From positions 133,437,272 through 133,501,271 of the forward strand of contig CM045989.1 of NCBI GenBank assembly GCA_025175895.1: a stretch of DNA of 64,000 bases, written 5' to 3'. Both the position numbers and the translations under genes were made by a program. The stretch's first letter is position 1. Every line of letters starts with the position of its first letter. The notes beneath the pieces are model-generated. The model ran no database searches. It was given only the letters and a program-made list of their open reading frames with translations, and was not told the origin of the DNA. This DNA comes from Wurfbainia villosa (Eukaryota; Streptophyta; Magnoliopsida; Zingiberales; Zingiberaceae). Shown here one piece after another: positions 43,700 to 56,613 of this stretch.

Positions 43700-46600
43700 C
43701 CTCGTCAATGGATCTGCGATGTTAGCTTCGTGATCTGCATATCCTCACATCTCCTCTATCGATGATCTCTCGAATGAGATGGAAGCGCCGCATATGTGTT
43801 TGGTCATTGATGTGATCGAGGTTCCTTAGCTCTAATAGCCCCATTGTTGCACAATAGAGGTCTATTGGATCTGTAATGCTAGGAACTACCCCAAGTTCAT
43901 CGATGAACTTGCGGAGCCAAATGACCTCCTTTCTTTGCATCGGACACGAATATACTCTTTGTTGTAGAATCAAGAATCGTGTCTGCTTTGAACTCTTCGA
44001 CTCACGGCTCCACCATTCGTGCAAAACACGTACCGATTGCGATCTATAGTCATCCTTGTATGCGTTTGGAAGCTTGCATCATCGTAACCCTTCTGATTAG
44101 CTCCTCATTGCCTCCAAATATCGTGAAATATTCTTTCGTTCTTCGTAAGTATTTAAGAATATTTTGACGCTATCCATGACTTTCACTGGATCCGAGTATC
44201 TACTCGTCATGCTCAAAGCATACGAGACGCCGTCAGGCAGTACAAAGCATGGCGTACATGATAGACCCTATGGCGGATGCATAAGGGATCTTATCCATGC
44301 GATCTCTCTCCTCCTTAGAAGAGGGACATTGAGTCTTGAAAGACTCACACCATGTGATAAAGGCAAATCCTTTCTTGGAATTTTGCATAGCAAAACGATC
44401 TAGCACTTTATCAATGTATGTACTCGACTTAGGCCAAGTAATCTTTTAGATCTATCTCTATAGATCTTGATGCCTAGAATATAGCAGCTTCACCTAAGTC
44501 TTTCATCGAGAAACAATTCCCTAACCACATCTTCACAGACCGGAGTGAGGGAATATCATTTCGATGAGAAGTATGTCATCTACATACAAGACAAGAAATA
44601 CAACTGTGCTCCCACTATTTCTCTTGTAGACACAAGGTTCATCTTCATTCTTGATGAAACCAAACTCCTTGATTGCATCATCGAATCGAAGATTCCAACG
44701 AGAGGCTTGCTTTAGTCCATAAATGGACCTTTGCATACCTTTCCAGATGCTTTGGATCTTCAAAACCCTCAGCCGTGTCATGTACACATCCTCGAGTAGC
44801 TTTCCATTCGTAAAAGCGGTTTTGACATCCACCGCCAGATCTCATAATCGTGGTAGGTCGCAATAGCAAGTATGATCCGAATGGATTTAAGCATCGCAAT
44901 CGTGAAAAGGTTTCATCATAGTCAATACCATGAATTTGTTTGAATCCTTTAGCCACCAATCTACCTTTATAGGTATGCTTATTACCATCCATGTCACTTT
45001 ACTTTAAAGACCCACTTACACCCAATGGGTTTTACCTTGTGGATCAACCAAAGTCCATACTTGGTTAGTGTACATGGATTCCATTTCGGATCTCATGGCC
45101 TCTAGCCATTTCTAATCTGGGCTCTTCATAGCTTCTTGATAGGATGTAGGCTCGCCAAGATCGATAAGCAATACATCACCGCTTGTCACCAAGAGAAAAG
45201 AATATCTCTGGGACGAGATCCTATCGATCTACGAAGAGGTTGGTCTACTTGAGCAGTGTTTGCTCCACAACTCTTTGGGCAACAATTTCCTCATCCACAA
45301 CACTTTGTGGTTCTGCTCATTTTCCATCGAAGCCTTAGTGTTATCGTCATCTTGAACTTCTTCAAGATGAATTTTACTCCCACTAGTTTTTCTAGAAATA
45401 AATTCTCTTTCTAGAAAGACTGCATTTCTGTCAACAAACACCTTGCCAAGTGTGGTATTGTAAAAAGTAATATCCCTTAGTTTCCTTGGGATATCCTACA
45501 AAATAACACTTATCTGATTTGGGTCCTAGTTTATCTGAGACTTGACGTCTAACATAAGCTTCACAACCCCAAATCTTTATAAAAGACATTTTGGGACTCT
45601 TCCCAGTCCATATCGTATATGGTGTCTTTTCTACGGCTTTTGATGGGATGCGATTAAGTGTGAAAGTGGCTGTCTCTAGAGCTAGTCCCCAAAAGGAAGT
45701 AGGTAGATCAGTCTGACTCATCATTGATCGTACCATATCTAATAGAGTACGATTTCTCCTTTCAGATACACCATTCCATTGTGGTGTTCCAGGTGGAGTG
45801 AGTTGGGATATTATCCCACACTCAGCCAGGTGATCATGAAACTCTTGACTAAGGTATTCACCACCTCGATCTGATCGAAGTAGCTTAATACGCTTACCAA
45901 GTTGGTTTTGTACTTCATTCTTGAATTCTTTGAACTTTTCAAAGGATTCTGACTTATGTCTCATCAAATATAAGTAGTCAAATCTACTCATATCATCAGT
46001 GAAAGTAATAAAGTACTTATAGCCTCCTCTGGCTTCGACATTGAAAGGGCCACATACATCAGTATGTATGAGTCCTAACAAGTTAAATCGCTCTCGCCAT
46101 GTCCACTAAATGGAGTTTTAGTCATCTTTCCTAAAAGACAAGATTCGCATACCTCATATGATTCAAAATCAAATGAGTCCAATAATCCATCTTTATGGAG
46201 TTGGGATATGCGTTTTTCATTTATGTGACCTAGGCGACAGTGCCAGAGATATGTTTGGTTCAAATCATTCGATTTGAACCGTTTGGTATTTACGTTATAT
46301 ATTGGGTTTTCTAAATCTAGAACATAGAGACCATTCATAAGTGGTGCATTACAATAGAACATTTCATTCAAATAAATGGAACAACATTTGTCCTTTATTA
46401 TAAAAGAAAAGTTTTTCTTGTCTAAACAGAAATTATGTTCTTTGTCAATGCAGGTACATATAAGCACTCCTCTAGTTCTAAGATAAGCCCAGTGGTCAAA
46501 GACAAAGAATATGTTCCTACAGCTACAGCAGCAACTTTTGCGCCATTGCCTACTCGTAGGTCCACTTCGCCTTTTGCCATTAGTCTACTATTTCTCAGTC

Positions 46601-47521
46601 CCTGCACATTAGTACAAATGTGAGATGCACATCCGGTATCTAATACCCATGTAGAAGAAATAGATAGATTAACTTCTATAACGTGTATACCTGAGGCAGA
46701 AGTCCCACTTCTTTTCTTCTTTACTTCCTCAAGGTAGACTTTGCAGTTCCGCTTCCAGTGTCCAGTCTCACCGCAATGGAAACAGTCCCCTTCCTTAGGT
46801 ACTTTACCTTTACCCTTTGAAGTGGATGAATTGGCCTTGCCTTTGGCTTGGGTCTTACCCTTGCCTTTGCGCTTACCTTTGTCCTTCTTGACCATTAGTA
46901 CATTACTAACTTTCTTCTTGAGATTTGGTTCAGCAGTTCTCAACATGCTGAGAATCTCAGGCAAAGGTTTATCAATTTCATTCATGTTATAATTCATGAC
47001 GAATTGATTATATGCTTCCGGAAACGATTGCAGGATAACATCGGTTGCCAATTCTTGGATCAGTGGAAAACCTAGTCTTTCAAGGTTCTCAACGTACCCA
47101 ATCATTTTAAGTACGTGAGTTCCTACAGGTGTTCCTTCTTGCATCTTGCATGCAAAAAGAGCCTTAGACACTTCAAAACGCTCGTGCCTGGCTTGTCCTT
47201 GATATAGTTGTTTCAAATGCTCAACCATATCATAGGCATCCATGTTCTCATGTTGCTTCTGAAGCTCAGAGTTCATGGTTGCAAGCATAAGGCATGACAC
47301 ATCTAATGCGTCATCTTGATGCTTCTTATAAGCATCTTTTTCAGCACGAGTGGCCGCAGGGGCAGGTATTTCAGGGGTAGACTGCTCTAGGACATACAGT
47401 TTGCGTTCTTGCTTGAGGATAATCCTCAAGTTCCTATACTACCAAGAAAGTTCGCTCCATTGAGCTTGTCCTTCTAAAGGACAGATCGCAAGTTGAGGGG
47501 GTGTGTCGTGTTAGATGACAT
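43700..47521 (-). pseudogene. Copia copy 1 gag-pol polyprotein, many stops and shifts
   Basis: ATG at 47521. Order: gag (LRIILKQERKLYVLEQ), zinc knuckle CFHCGETGHWKRNC (~46790-46750), protease WVLDTGCASHIC (~46650-46615), GAG-pre-integrase finger (LWHCRLGHIN ... CESCLLGKM, ~46250-46130), integrase core with VCGPF, SDRGGEY and NGVSERRNR (46081-45431), RT (KGRLVAKGFKQIHG ~44960, SIYGLKQAS ~44720, LYVDDIL ~44580) and RNase H (RKFIDELGVV ~43910). A TAG and a frameshift lie within the first 40 codons, and small indels break most later domains. The order protease-integrase-RT is the Ty1/copia order. Confidence 0.92.
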
Positions 47522-48710
47522 GGTGATCTACAACAATAAAATGCAAAATTAAGTATCATACCTAAGTCATTTAATTAGGCCTTTAATTAAATGAGGCTCC
47601 CACTAAATTCTCATAGCTTTGATATGAGCTAATCATTGATGTAGGCAAACACTTTTCGCTTACATCATTAGCTACTATTTAGCTATAAATTTATATGGGA
47701 TAAAGATCCACATCATAATTGCCTTGAGTTAGCTTTGGCTAATCGCCCAAGACGTAGTATGATTAGGTAGGCAATCTTTGCCAATTACATCTGATGTAAC
47801 TCTTTAATAGCTTTGTTAAGTTTAGATTAGTTTAGTGCTTATTCCTAAACCACTTCCGGTCATGGCGAGGCACGAGGCCTTCTTGGATATCGAGCAACGA
47901 CCACTTCTAAGACAAAGTCGATGTTCGGAAATCACACAAAACTAATTTTAAAACTTATGTTCAAAGCTAATATATGCCTCTACTTTCTTAACTAATTAAG
48001 AAAAACTTAATTAAGTCTTAACCAAGTTTGATAGTGGGACATCACGATTGTCCACTCGCACTCTTCCAAGATAAAATGCATTGCTTTGCTTTGGCAAACC
48101 CAATAACAAATGATCGAGGAAGTAGTGAGTACCAAACTTTGTAGGCATATCGTATTTGACTTATTAAGAAATAAACATGCATCATATACATATTAGCATA
48201 CATCACATATAAGCTAAACTAACATGCATCACATACATATTAAACTAAGCGTGTCATGGTTATGACCCTTATTCTACAATCTTCTCAAGCCAATGAAAAG
48301 ATTGATTGGTCAACCTAGGATAGTATCTTCTCCCAAGTGCTTCCTTTTGGTTGTCTTGTGTGTTGACTTCCTCCTTGTAACCTCATCATCCAATGGACCC
48401 TCCATCTTTGTTTTGTATATTACAAAGGAGAAATACTGAGTTACATTCGAGTCTAAAACTAATTTTACAACAAGAATTTTAGGAGAAAGGCACGACACGC
48501 AGCGTATTAAGAATTACAACACATAATCACAAACTTTTGGGACTAGGCCATAACCATGCACCATGTCAATTTTAACTTTTAAAGACATCGGATATTTTAT
48601 TATGTTTGAAAAATTGCTAATGCAATTATCAACTCATAATAAAATTTATCCTACTTATATATAAAATAGAGAAAACTATTTTTATACGATCTTTAAGTGA
48701 CTCGATACCA
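47522..48710 (-). other. Leader of copia copy 1
   Basis: Non-coding AT-rich leader between the 5' LTR and gag. A degraded PBS (TGGTATCGAG, 48701-48710) adjoins the LTR. The small ORF at 48310-48498 has no motif. Confidence 0.75.
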
Positions 48711-50513
48711 TGTAGAGGGAATTCTTTATGCCAAATAGCATAGTTAACGGAAAAATTAGGATCCCTTCCTAGTGATCCTTAAAGAAAACCTCGTGACAAA
48801 AATAAATTTCTCTAAAACCAAACCTATCTTATAGGAGAGGATTACCTTTGTTATGCGTGCCCTTGTTAATCCCGCTTTTCCTTTTGGTTTGTTGGATCTT
48901 TAGCACGCTCAAATGTCCCTCTATATGTATCCACACGAGCAAGCTCTTGTCTCACAAAAGAAACTAGAAGAGCTCTCCTTTCCTTCTTGCTAGAGAAGTC
49001 CCTAAAGGAGAGGAAGCTAGGGAAAAAGAGAAAGGAAGAAGAAGACTATTCTTCTTGCTAGCCTACACTCACAAAACCACACGACAAAGCTTCCACCAAG
49101 CTCTCAAGCTTCACACAACAACCAAAAATCTCTTGCTTTGGTCGGCCACTCCATGGAGTCTTTTATAGGGTTGGAAAAACCCTTTCACCTCCTAACATTC
49201 AATGCAATCCATTGCATTGAGACACAATCAAACAAGGAGTTGGCTTCCTTGTTTGGTCGGCCACTTAAGGAGACAAAAACCACTTTGTCTCCTTCCACCT
49301 CATCTAGCTTAGGTGGCATGCTTATGTGGCATGCTTGTGTGGCATTCATGCATGTTGAATTAATCTTATTAATTCAATAAGCTTATGTTATCATATTGAA
49401 TTAATCTCATTAAATCAATAAGGTAACATATTGAATTAATCTCATTAAATCAATAAGCTAAAATTCTCATTAAGCTTAAAGTCCAAAAACCATTTTGTAC
49501 TTAAGCTTATTCCCAAATTATTCTAGTCAAACTAGAATGCACTAATTCTTCTAATCATCATGCTCTTTGTGTGTGACCCTATAGGCTCTCATAACGTTGG
49601 CAGTGGATCTAAACTCTTTTAGATACACAAGCAATGAGCGGCATCTAGCAATACATCATTGCTACCCAAGTTACGAAATAAGTCAAGATCCGACTAACCT
49701 TTCCGTGACTACTATACTGTATGACCGTGTCCTTCTATCCTTGATATCAGATTGACCAATGAGGCATAGACCGTGTCATCCTCGATCAATCTATGTGTTT
49801 CTTGATCCCTGAGTAAACTAACTCAAACAAATGAGCTCAATATCTCATATTGACTCATTTGAGCATGGCCATGCGTTTTAGTAGTTCTACTCAATCAAGG
49901 GGCCCACCGATATCACTCTCGTCATATGAGAGGGATAGATCCCATCTACATCACTCACATCCCTCCGCATAATTTGTTATATACCCGAATCGCTTTATGG
50001 TCCACGTTACAGACGTATGACGATACCAAAGTACATAATTCCTTATGTAGGGAACCGTAGTGACTTCAGGTTCGAGGACTATTCATACCAATAGTCACAT
50101 GAGAAAGTTTATGACACTCATATAACGATCCATGAAACTTTCTCATGGCGGGTCAATTCAGTATATATTCTCTAATATATACCCATGTGTCAACTTGATA
50201 TCATATATCCATGACTTGTGAGATCAAGTCATCAATCGACCTACATGCTAGTCTTTATGTATTAATATTGCCCTTGCATATTAATACTTGACTAGGAACA
50301 TTTAGGAAAATATTCTCTACAGCCTCTCATAATCAATTCTGCCAATTGATGTGCTGTAGATAAGAACCTACTTTTCTAGGGCATTATTATATTTAATTTA
50401 GCTGGCACAAGCAAGATGTAAATATAATAACCAATCCTTTGCCTTTATTGAATATGATACAAAATGTTCCCTTTTCAACCATCACATGATTGGCTCTAGG
50501 GCTATAACTAACA
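48711..50513 (-). repeat. Copia copy 1, 5' LTR
   Basis: 1803 bp from TGTAGAGGGAATTC to GCTATAACTAACA. It is close to 41807-43616 but shows many 1-5 base losses clustered at CG and CTG/CAG sites (for example near 48740, 48780 and 49984-50010). TATA box (- strand) near 49160. Confidence 0.93.
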
Positions 50514-52723
50514 GTATAATGTGTCACTTATTTTCCCTATGTCTTTAAGATAAGGTCTAGCATAATTAAGGAGCCCTAGAAAAGCTCTTAGCTGTTTAGT
50601 TTCTTCTATTTTGTCTGGAAAGTCTAATATTTTGTTAGCAATATGAGGTTGCAGTCTTATTTTTCCTTGCCCTATTTCTGCTCCTAAGAAATCTATATGT
50701 TTGGTAACTAGTTTCTGGAGATAATAAGACCATGTTTCTCGAAAATATTAAAGACCATATGTAGATGTGAAAAATGTTTTGTTTTAGTTTTAGAGAACAC
50801 TAGTATATCATCGATATAGACGCAAGTAAACTTAGATACTTCCTTAAAAATATTGTCCATCTTTCGCTGAAAGACTTGGGGTGCGATTTTTAACCCAAAG
50901 GGCATTACTAACCACTCAAAATGGCCTTCCGGACAAGAGAAAGCTGTCCAGTTTATTGAGTCAGGATGCATCTTTATATGCCAAAAACCTGATTTTAAAT
51001 CGAACTTTGAGTACCATTGAGAGTGTTGTATTTTATTGATAAGTTGTTCTTTGTCTGGTATTTTATACCCATCTTCATGACAATTATCATTAAGTCTTTT
51101 ATAATTAAAAACCATTCTAGACTGTCCTCTCTTTTGTTCGGATCCCTTGTTGACTATAAAAGCAGAGCTTCTATGTCTAGAGGTAGATCTCTGTATAAGT
51201 TTCAAATCCGATAATTGTTTAATATGTGCCTTACATTCTTCTGATTCCCAATTAGTATACTTAAAATCTTGTGCTTTTATCGTAATGTCTGGATTTATAA
51301 TGTCTAATTTACAATATGTCTTGTCTATGTTCCAGTATTTGGTGGGATTTTCTCCTATTATTTCTAATTTTTCCATTCTAGAGACTAACATGTCTAAATC
51401 ATCTTGTGTTTTTAAGAGGTTTAGAAAGTGTGTTGTTTTTATTAAATCATTAGGTATGTTTACTCCTAATGTTTCTATGTCATTATAAATTTCTAAGAAG
51501 TCTTGGTTTTGATTAACTTGATTATAGCAATTTTTCTTTTTGCATTCTCCTAGTATTGCACACTGACAATCTTGTTGTTGTTCTATTTCTTCTTGTATTC
51601 GCTCACGTACCAATTGACCTAGAAATTCTAATTCTGTCCTTGGGTTTTCTATGTGATTTTCTACTGAGGTTTCAAAATTAGGGTTGGGGCCTTCTAGTTG
51701 TTTAAGGTCTTCTAGTGGCTCTGGTCCACCATGCTCCGAAGCGCGAAATGTGGAGGGGTATTCAGAAAGAAGGGGAGAAATAATAGGGGTAGACATAAAG
51801 ACGACCTAGTCCTTTGTAAGAAGAAGAGCCCGTTGTGAAGGGAGAAGGAAAGAGAGACCCAGAATTAAATGTAAATTTGTCTGCTTAAGGGAGGAAACCC
51901 AGAGGTCAGGAATTGGGAGAGAGGGGCTGTAAGTGCCACAGTTAGTAAAAAATTTTAAATGTGCATTAGGGACATATTTGTGAATCGTATGTTTGGATCC
52001 ATCAAATAGTGTACTAACCTGAGGTTGATTTGTGTACTTAATTAAATGTTGTGGTAAAAAGGTACTAAGAATATCTTCATCAACTGTAGAACTTGTAGCC
52101 CCTGTATCAATGAGGGCCTAAAGGTCTAATTTATGACCTTGAATAACAAGAGTGCATTGAACCCTAAGTTCAGCTGCAATACCAAAGTTGCACATGCTAG
52201 GAGTTTTTATAAAGACTCTATTACTGGTAGAGGGGAGAAATTGGGAAGTGGAAAGATGAGGATCAAGAAGAGTAGTAGCCTCTTCGCATTCAGCATATGC
52301 TTGATTGTGTTGTTGTTGCTGTAAAGACCTAAGTTCTGTTTCTAGCAAATTTAGTCGAGTTTCGAGGACCGATATTCTGGCCTCCATTAATTGATTACGG
52401 TTAGTCCCTGTGGTCTGTTGAGTCTCTATAGTAATATTATAGTCGTTTTTAAGACAATAATTACATATTTGATTGTTGCATTTTTTACATGTTCCTCTTT
52501 TATTGACAGCCGGATAAAAACCGCAAAGGAAACAAGGTGTCCAATAATTCCCTTCTCGTAAGTTCCAATCATGTTGGCAATTGTCTTCTTTAGGAGGTGG
52601 ATAAGGAGTTCTTTCGGTCCTATACATGTAGTTGGTATGTAATAATGGTTGTTCCTCCTTCTCCAGAGTATCCAATAAATCATCCCAAGAATTATTTATA
52701 GTTTCTGGGCATAAAGTATTCAT
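50514..52723 (-). pseudogene. Viral ORF3 distal part: second Cys motif, protease, reverse transcriptase
   Basis: The ATG at 52723 (MNTLCPETINN) begins a frame in a different phase from the coat region. A Cys motif of the CX2CX11CX2CX4CX2C type lies at about 52545-52460, the pattern known from badnavirus polyproteins. A coiled coil follows (ISVLETRLNLLETELRSL). The aspartic protease signature DTGA is at 52108-52097, after an in-frame TAG (~52118). A TAG at 51805-51807 precedes the RT frame (51796-50708): FNYKRLND, FDLKSGFWHI, VMPFGLKIAPQ and the catalytic YIDD near 50820. A frameshift near 50710 leads to the connection region, which ends at the copia junction. Replication enzyme of the virus, inactive here. 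Confidence 0.87.
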
Positions 52724-54209
52724 TGTAAGGGCAAGTATTCATAGGTGTGTATTCAGAGGTTGCTTCTTCAGAGTCATTAGCTGATAGGATTGAGTATACT
52801 GAAGATGTATCTGAAATATCTGATTGTATTTCAATTAGATCTTCATTTGTGCTAGCCACAAGACTAGATGCTTTGGTATATAAATTCCTCCTATTGGGAC
52901 AGGCTGAAGATAAGTGTCCTGGTTGGTTACAAGCATAACAAGTAAGTGTATGTGCATATGTCTTTTTAGGTTTAAATTTTCTTACATGTTTTTCTTTATT
53001 TAAGTAGGGTTTTCTGGCAGTACTTTTTCTAAGGTAATAAGTCTTTTTATATTGTCTTTTAGGTCGAGGGGATGGTTTTCTTTTAAAAGTTTCTTTCCTG
53101 GGTGTACTTCCATATTGTTGTGGGGTATAAATTTGTCTACAAAACCCGTATTGTTGTGTTTTTAGTGTTCTTTGTATTTGAATGAATGTACATTTTTCTT
53201 TTAATTTTGTGATTATATGTTGGATTCGTACTCCTATATTATTATGTATATCGGTTACATTCATATCTGTCCATGATTTATGTATTTCTTTTCCTAGTTC
53301 TCCAAGTAATTTACTAAATAATCTCTCTCCTAGATCAGGATTATAATAATTACCTGAAACTGCAGTTAGTGCAAAGAAATCATTACAGAAATGTTTTATG
53401 TAGGACCAATTTGTAATATGTAGTTGTTCCAAATCTCTCATGGCTTCTCTTTGCCTTAAGTCTAAACCAGTATTAGCATCTCTAGCAGTGAGTATCCTAT
53501 GTATAGCATAACAAAAATTTAGTATGTTATTACCTTGATTGGCTATTTTTGTTATTTCTTCAGGAAATTTAGATTTAAAGGCTTCCCATACTGTTCTGGC
53601 TACGTCACCTAAATAATTTTCAGCTATCCTTAGCATGGCGTCCCCTGTTTCAATGTCTAATTCATGTTTTGCCATGTAATCTCTTTTTACAGAGACAGTC
53701 CATTGTTCTAAATAAGTATCATATAGTTGGGGGTCACATTCTGTAATATTTAAGAGAACTGATTCCTTTCCAAAGAAAGTAACTTCTGGAGGTTTTCGTT
53801 TGGCCATTGTTTTTAATAAAGGATTATTATTTGTATAAGGATCTATTTGTGCTCTAGGGGGATGTCCTTGACTATAATCTATAGTTCTCATATGACTTTC
53901 TGGGTAAGTGATCTGATAAGGTTGACTAGGCCTACTCGTTCCAGTTGATTCTGCTGTATTCATCAGATTTTTATTGTAGCTAGATTTTGTTATCGTAGTT
54001 GGGTGCATAAAATTCCTAAAGGTGTCATCTGCTAGAAGTTTATCTAGTTGATTTAGAGATCTTTTTATACTTTGTTTAGTACTGACCGTAGTGTGGTCTT
54101 CAGTAAATTTATTCCTATAGGTTGCCTCTTCTATTTTTGCTATGATATTTTGGTCATTATCAAAATATAGATACATGTTCTCTGGGAGTTTTTGATGTTT
54201 TTTTATCAA
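52692..54209 (-). pseudogene. Viral ORF3 coat-protein region with CCHC finger
   Basis: A 500-codon stretch without a stop. The middle resembles caulimovirid capsid sequence (NYLGDVARTVWEAFKSKFP; HFCNDFFALTA), a Lys/Arg-rich block follows (near 53080-52960), then the RNA-binding finger CYACNQPGHLSSAC (~52940-52900) and an acidic Ser/Asp tail. The frame ends at a TAA near 52692, overlapping the next ATG by about 30 bases in another phase. At the N-terminal side it is linked to the movement region through an A7 run near 54201. It is part of a polyprotein, so no own start is claimed. Confidence 0.85.
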
Positions 54210-55393
54210 ACTCCTCTAATTCCTTAAGTTCTTGTGTATTTATATGTTGAGCTATTTCCTTAGCAATGTAGACATATTCATCCAGGTCATTAAACACTCC
54301 TCCTATGTTTGAACTTTCTTCTTTATCTTTACTAATATTCATAAAATTTAATTGTTTGTTCTGTTTTTGTATTAACACCAAATGTTGAGTTCCTGTGACT
54401 CTTATTTAGGTCCTAAACTTTTCTACTAGAGTTTGCTCTCTTCTGTAGACTAAATTTAATCTCCTTGTTTGATTATTATTTTGGGTTTCTAATCCCTCTT
54501 CTTCTTCTAATTCTGCAGATGACGAAGAGGCTTGTTGGTAATTAGTAAATCGGACATTTAGATTTCCATTTCTGTCTTTATAGAGAATTGAAGTGGTTGG
54601 CTGTAATAGAGGTTCTGTGTCTTCCAAATGTATTGTCCATTCTAGGTTAGCTAGCTCTTCTGAACTGTACTGTCGTGGATTTAAAAATGTTGTCCCTTTT
54701 GAACTTAGAGCATCTGTAATCCCTTTTATCTGTATTTTATATGAGTTGTGTATACTATTCATGGTTTTCTCTAAAATTATCATTTCAAGACAGATATTTT
54801 TCCCCGTAAAGTTTCCATATCCTCTGGCTTGTACTACTATCTTAATATTTTTTGCAAAATCTTTTATAGTCATGTTAAAATTTGGGCATAAATATGTAAT
54901 TCCTATGTTATCATTCATATCGACTTCTATCAATCCAATTATTGCCTTTTCTTTATTATCTGAGAATCTAGAGTCATATAGTACTATTAGCACTTTTCCT
55001 CCAGTTTTCCTTCTTGTTAATCCTCTGATACCAAAAATAATTAGTCCTAGATGTATGTAATGTTGTTTTCTAGTAATTGTCTAGCATTGTTCTGCTATCG
55101 TGGTTAAACGCTCTTCTCTTCCTCCGAAGATGTAGAGCTTCGCTTCTTCTACTTCAGATAGTGAGGTATCGAAAGAGAATAAACTGCTTTCCATATAACC
55201 TCCTAGGGTTAAGAACGCTTTAACTGCTCATTGGAAAATACTGTATTTCTTTCTATGTCTATTATTTCTAGTCTTCGCTTAGTCCGAAGCTTATTCGTAT
55301 GTTGTCTAACCATGAAGTGCTAGAAATAGACCTTCGCCCTTCCAGGGTTCTGGAGGGTCCAGTAAAACTTTCAGTTACAGTTCTTGTATTCAT
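54200..55393 (-). pseudogene. Viral ORF3 start and movement-protein region
   Basis: ORF3 starts at ATG 55393, overlapping the ORF2 stop as ATGA. Stops appear near 55270-55255. The 54993-54406 frame shows the 30K-type movement protein of the family (LIEVDMND, CPNFNMTIKDF, VVQARGYGNFTGKN), which would open plasmodesmata. A further in-phase segment (54381-54160) is reached after a break. The A7 run at 54198-54204 marks another frame change into the coat region. Confidence 0.8.
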
Positions 55394-55758
55394 TCTAAAC
55401 TTTTGGGGTCCCAGTAAGTTATAAAAGAGTAAGTCTGTGTTTTGTGCCTTAATGTTTTTCCTGCGGACAAATGTTTTAAATCCTTATTTATATTTTCTAA
55501 TGTTTGGTGCCAGTCTTGGTTTTGGTTTGTTCCAACTAAAGTTTGTTCTATACTCAAAAATTTTGTTTCTAATAAGGTCAGTCGATAGTGTAGTGAAGCT
55601 AGGAGGGCAATAATAGTATTATTTTGTTGTGTTTCAATTTGGTCACTTTTTCCTATTAAATCTACTTTATAGTATCTGTCTTCTTTAGTTTTTGAAAATT
55701 GTGCTGAATAATCTAATGCTTCTTCATAATAGTTGTTTTCATATTGAAGTCTGTTCAT
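55390..55758 (-). CDS. Viral ORF2: 122-residue coiled-coil protein, frame intact
   Basis: ATG at 55758 overlaps the ORF1 stop as ATGA, and its own TGA (55392-55390) overlaps the ORF3 ATG in the same way. It is the only viral frame here without a lesion. A coiled-coil stretch is seen (LLASLHYRLTLLETKFLSIEQTL). By position and size it corresponds to badnavirus/tungrovirus ORF2, a virion-associated nucleic-acid-binding protein. It is presumably not expressed, since its promoter and leader neighbours are decayed. Confidence 0.8.
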   Translation of the reverse strand: MNRLQYENNYYEEALDYSAQFSKTKEDRYYKVDLIGKSDQIETQQNNTIIALLASLHYRLTLLETKFLSIEQTLVGTNQNQDWHQTLENINKDLKHLSAGKTLRHKTQTYSFITYWDPKSLE

Positions 55759-56285
55759 TTATATTTGATGTCCTCTAAGAGTTGTCTTATTTCTTGTATC
55801 TTTAAACTTATTTGTTCTTCAGTGGTGTAGATTAGTTGTCTTACTTCTGCAAGTAGGTCTTTATGTTTTATTTCAAAAGTCCTTGGTTGGTGCTCTTCTA
55901 TTAGATTGGCTAATCTTAAGACGTCTCTTCGTCCTGGAAGGTTTACGAATTTAGTTCCTTTAATTTTATCGTATATTGCTTCTTGAGTGATTTTAATATA
56001 ATGTAGGTTCTGGTCAAGCTCTGCAAGTTTCTTGCTTTGTTTTTCAGTTTCAAGTTTTCTATCTTCTGTAATTCTTAAGATGTCTCTGGATAAGATTGTT
56101 AAGTTGGCACCTACACTGATAACAATATCAGTTAGTGTGTTGAGATGGGGAGAGTCTGAGTGGAAAATATGAGGAGATGTTCTTGTTCTAAAGTAACAGA
56201 GGTGATTTTGCCCGTCTAATGTTTAGGAAGATCTTGAGTATTGTGTGGCTAGGTCTAAGTAATCTAACCTAGTTGTCCAAGACAT
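55755..56285 (-). pseudogene. Viral ORF1, one premature stop
   Basis: ATG at 56285 (MSWTTRLDYLDLATQY), 176 codons, with a TAA at 56225-56223. The N-terminal YLDLA block recalls the DUF1319 family of badnavirus ORF1. The rest is rich in Leu, Glu and Lys with heptad spacing (EDRKLETEKQSKKLAELDQNL). Function in known viruses is poorly defined (P1, possibly virion-associated). The start lies directly after the primer site. Confidence 0.78.
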
Positions 56286-56306
56286 ACATGGTCCAAGAAT
56301 CTTTTA

Positions 56307-56319
56307 GGCTCTGATACTA
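56307..56319 (-). promoter_or_regulatory. Viral minus-strand primer binding site
   Basis: The - strand reads TAGTATCAGAGCC, one mismatch to TGGTATCAGAGCC, the Met-tRNA primer site of Caulimoviridae. It lies between leader and ORF1 as expected. Confidence 0.85.
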
Positions 56320-56613
56320 GATTTTTAAACAAACTAAATTTGATTTTTTTTTTAAATAAGGACGGAGTGCTACAGTTGAGGACGGAGTGCTACAGTAACC
56401 TGCTACAGGACCGGTGCTACAGTGTTTTACTACAGGATTTTTATTTATTTTTATTTATTTTTTATTTTACATAAAAATATAAGAAAAATAACTAGCAAAG
56501 GAAGCTAAAATAAGAACAGAGTTGTGAAAGATAATAAGAGCAAAGGTTTCTGGGGAGTTCGAAAGATGCATGCTAGGTTCTTGATCTGGTCTCTTCTTCC
56601 CGATGAGCCTCAC

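Larger units (their letters stand above)
41469..50513 (-). mobile_element. Ty1/copia element, copy 1, rearranged (interior piece-LTR-interior-LTR)
   Basis: On the - strand: 5' LTR (50513-48711), PBS (degraded), leader, gag-pol (47521 to about 43700), polypurine tract CTAGTGGGAGAT (~43617-43628), 3' LTR (43616-41807), and then beyond the LTR a second piece of leader with PBS (41806-41469) homologous to 48710-48385. A normal insertion ends at an LTR, so the left end is a truncated neighbour copy. No target duplication is visible. It sits in the virus RNase H region. Confidence 0.9.
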
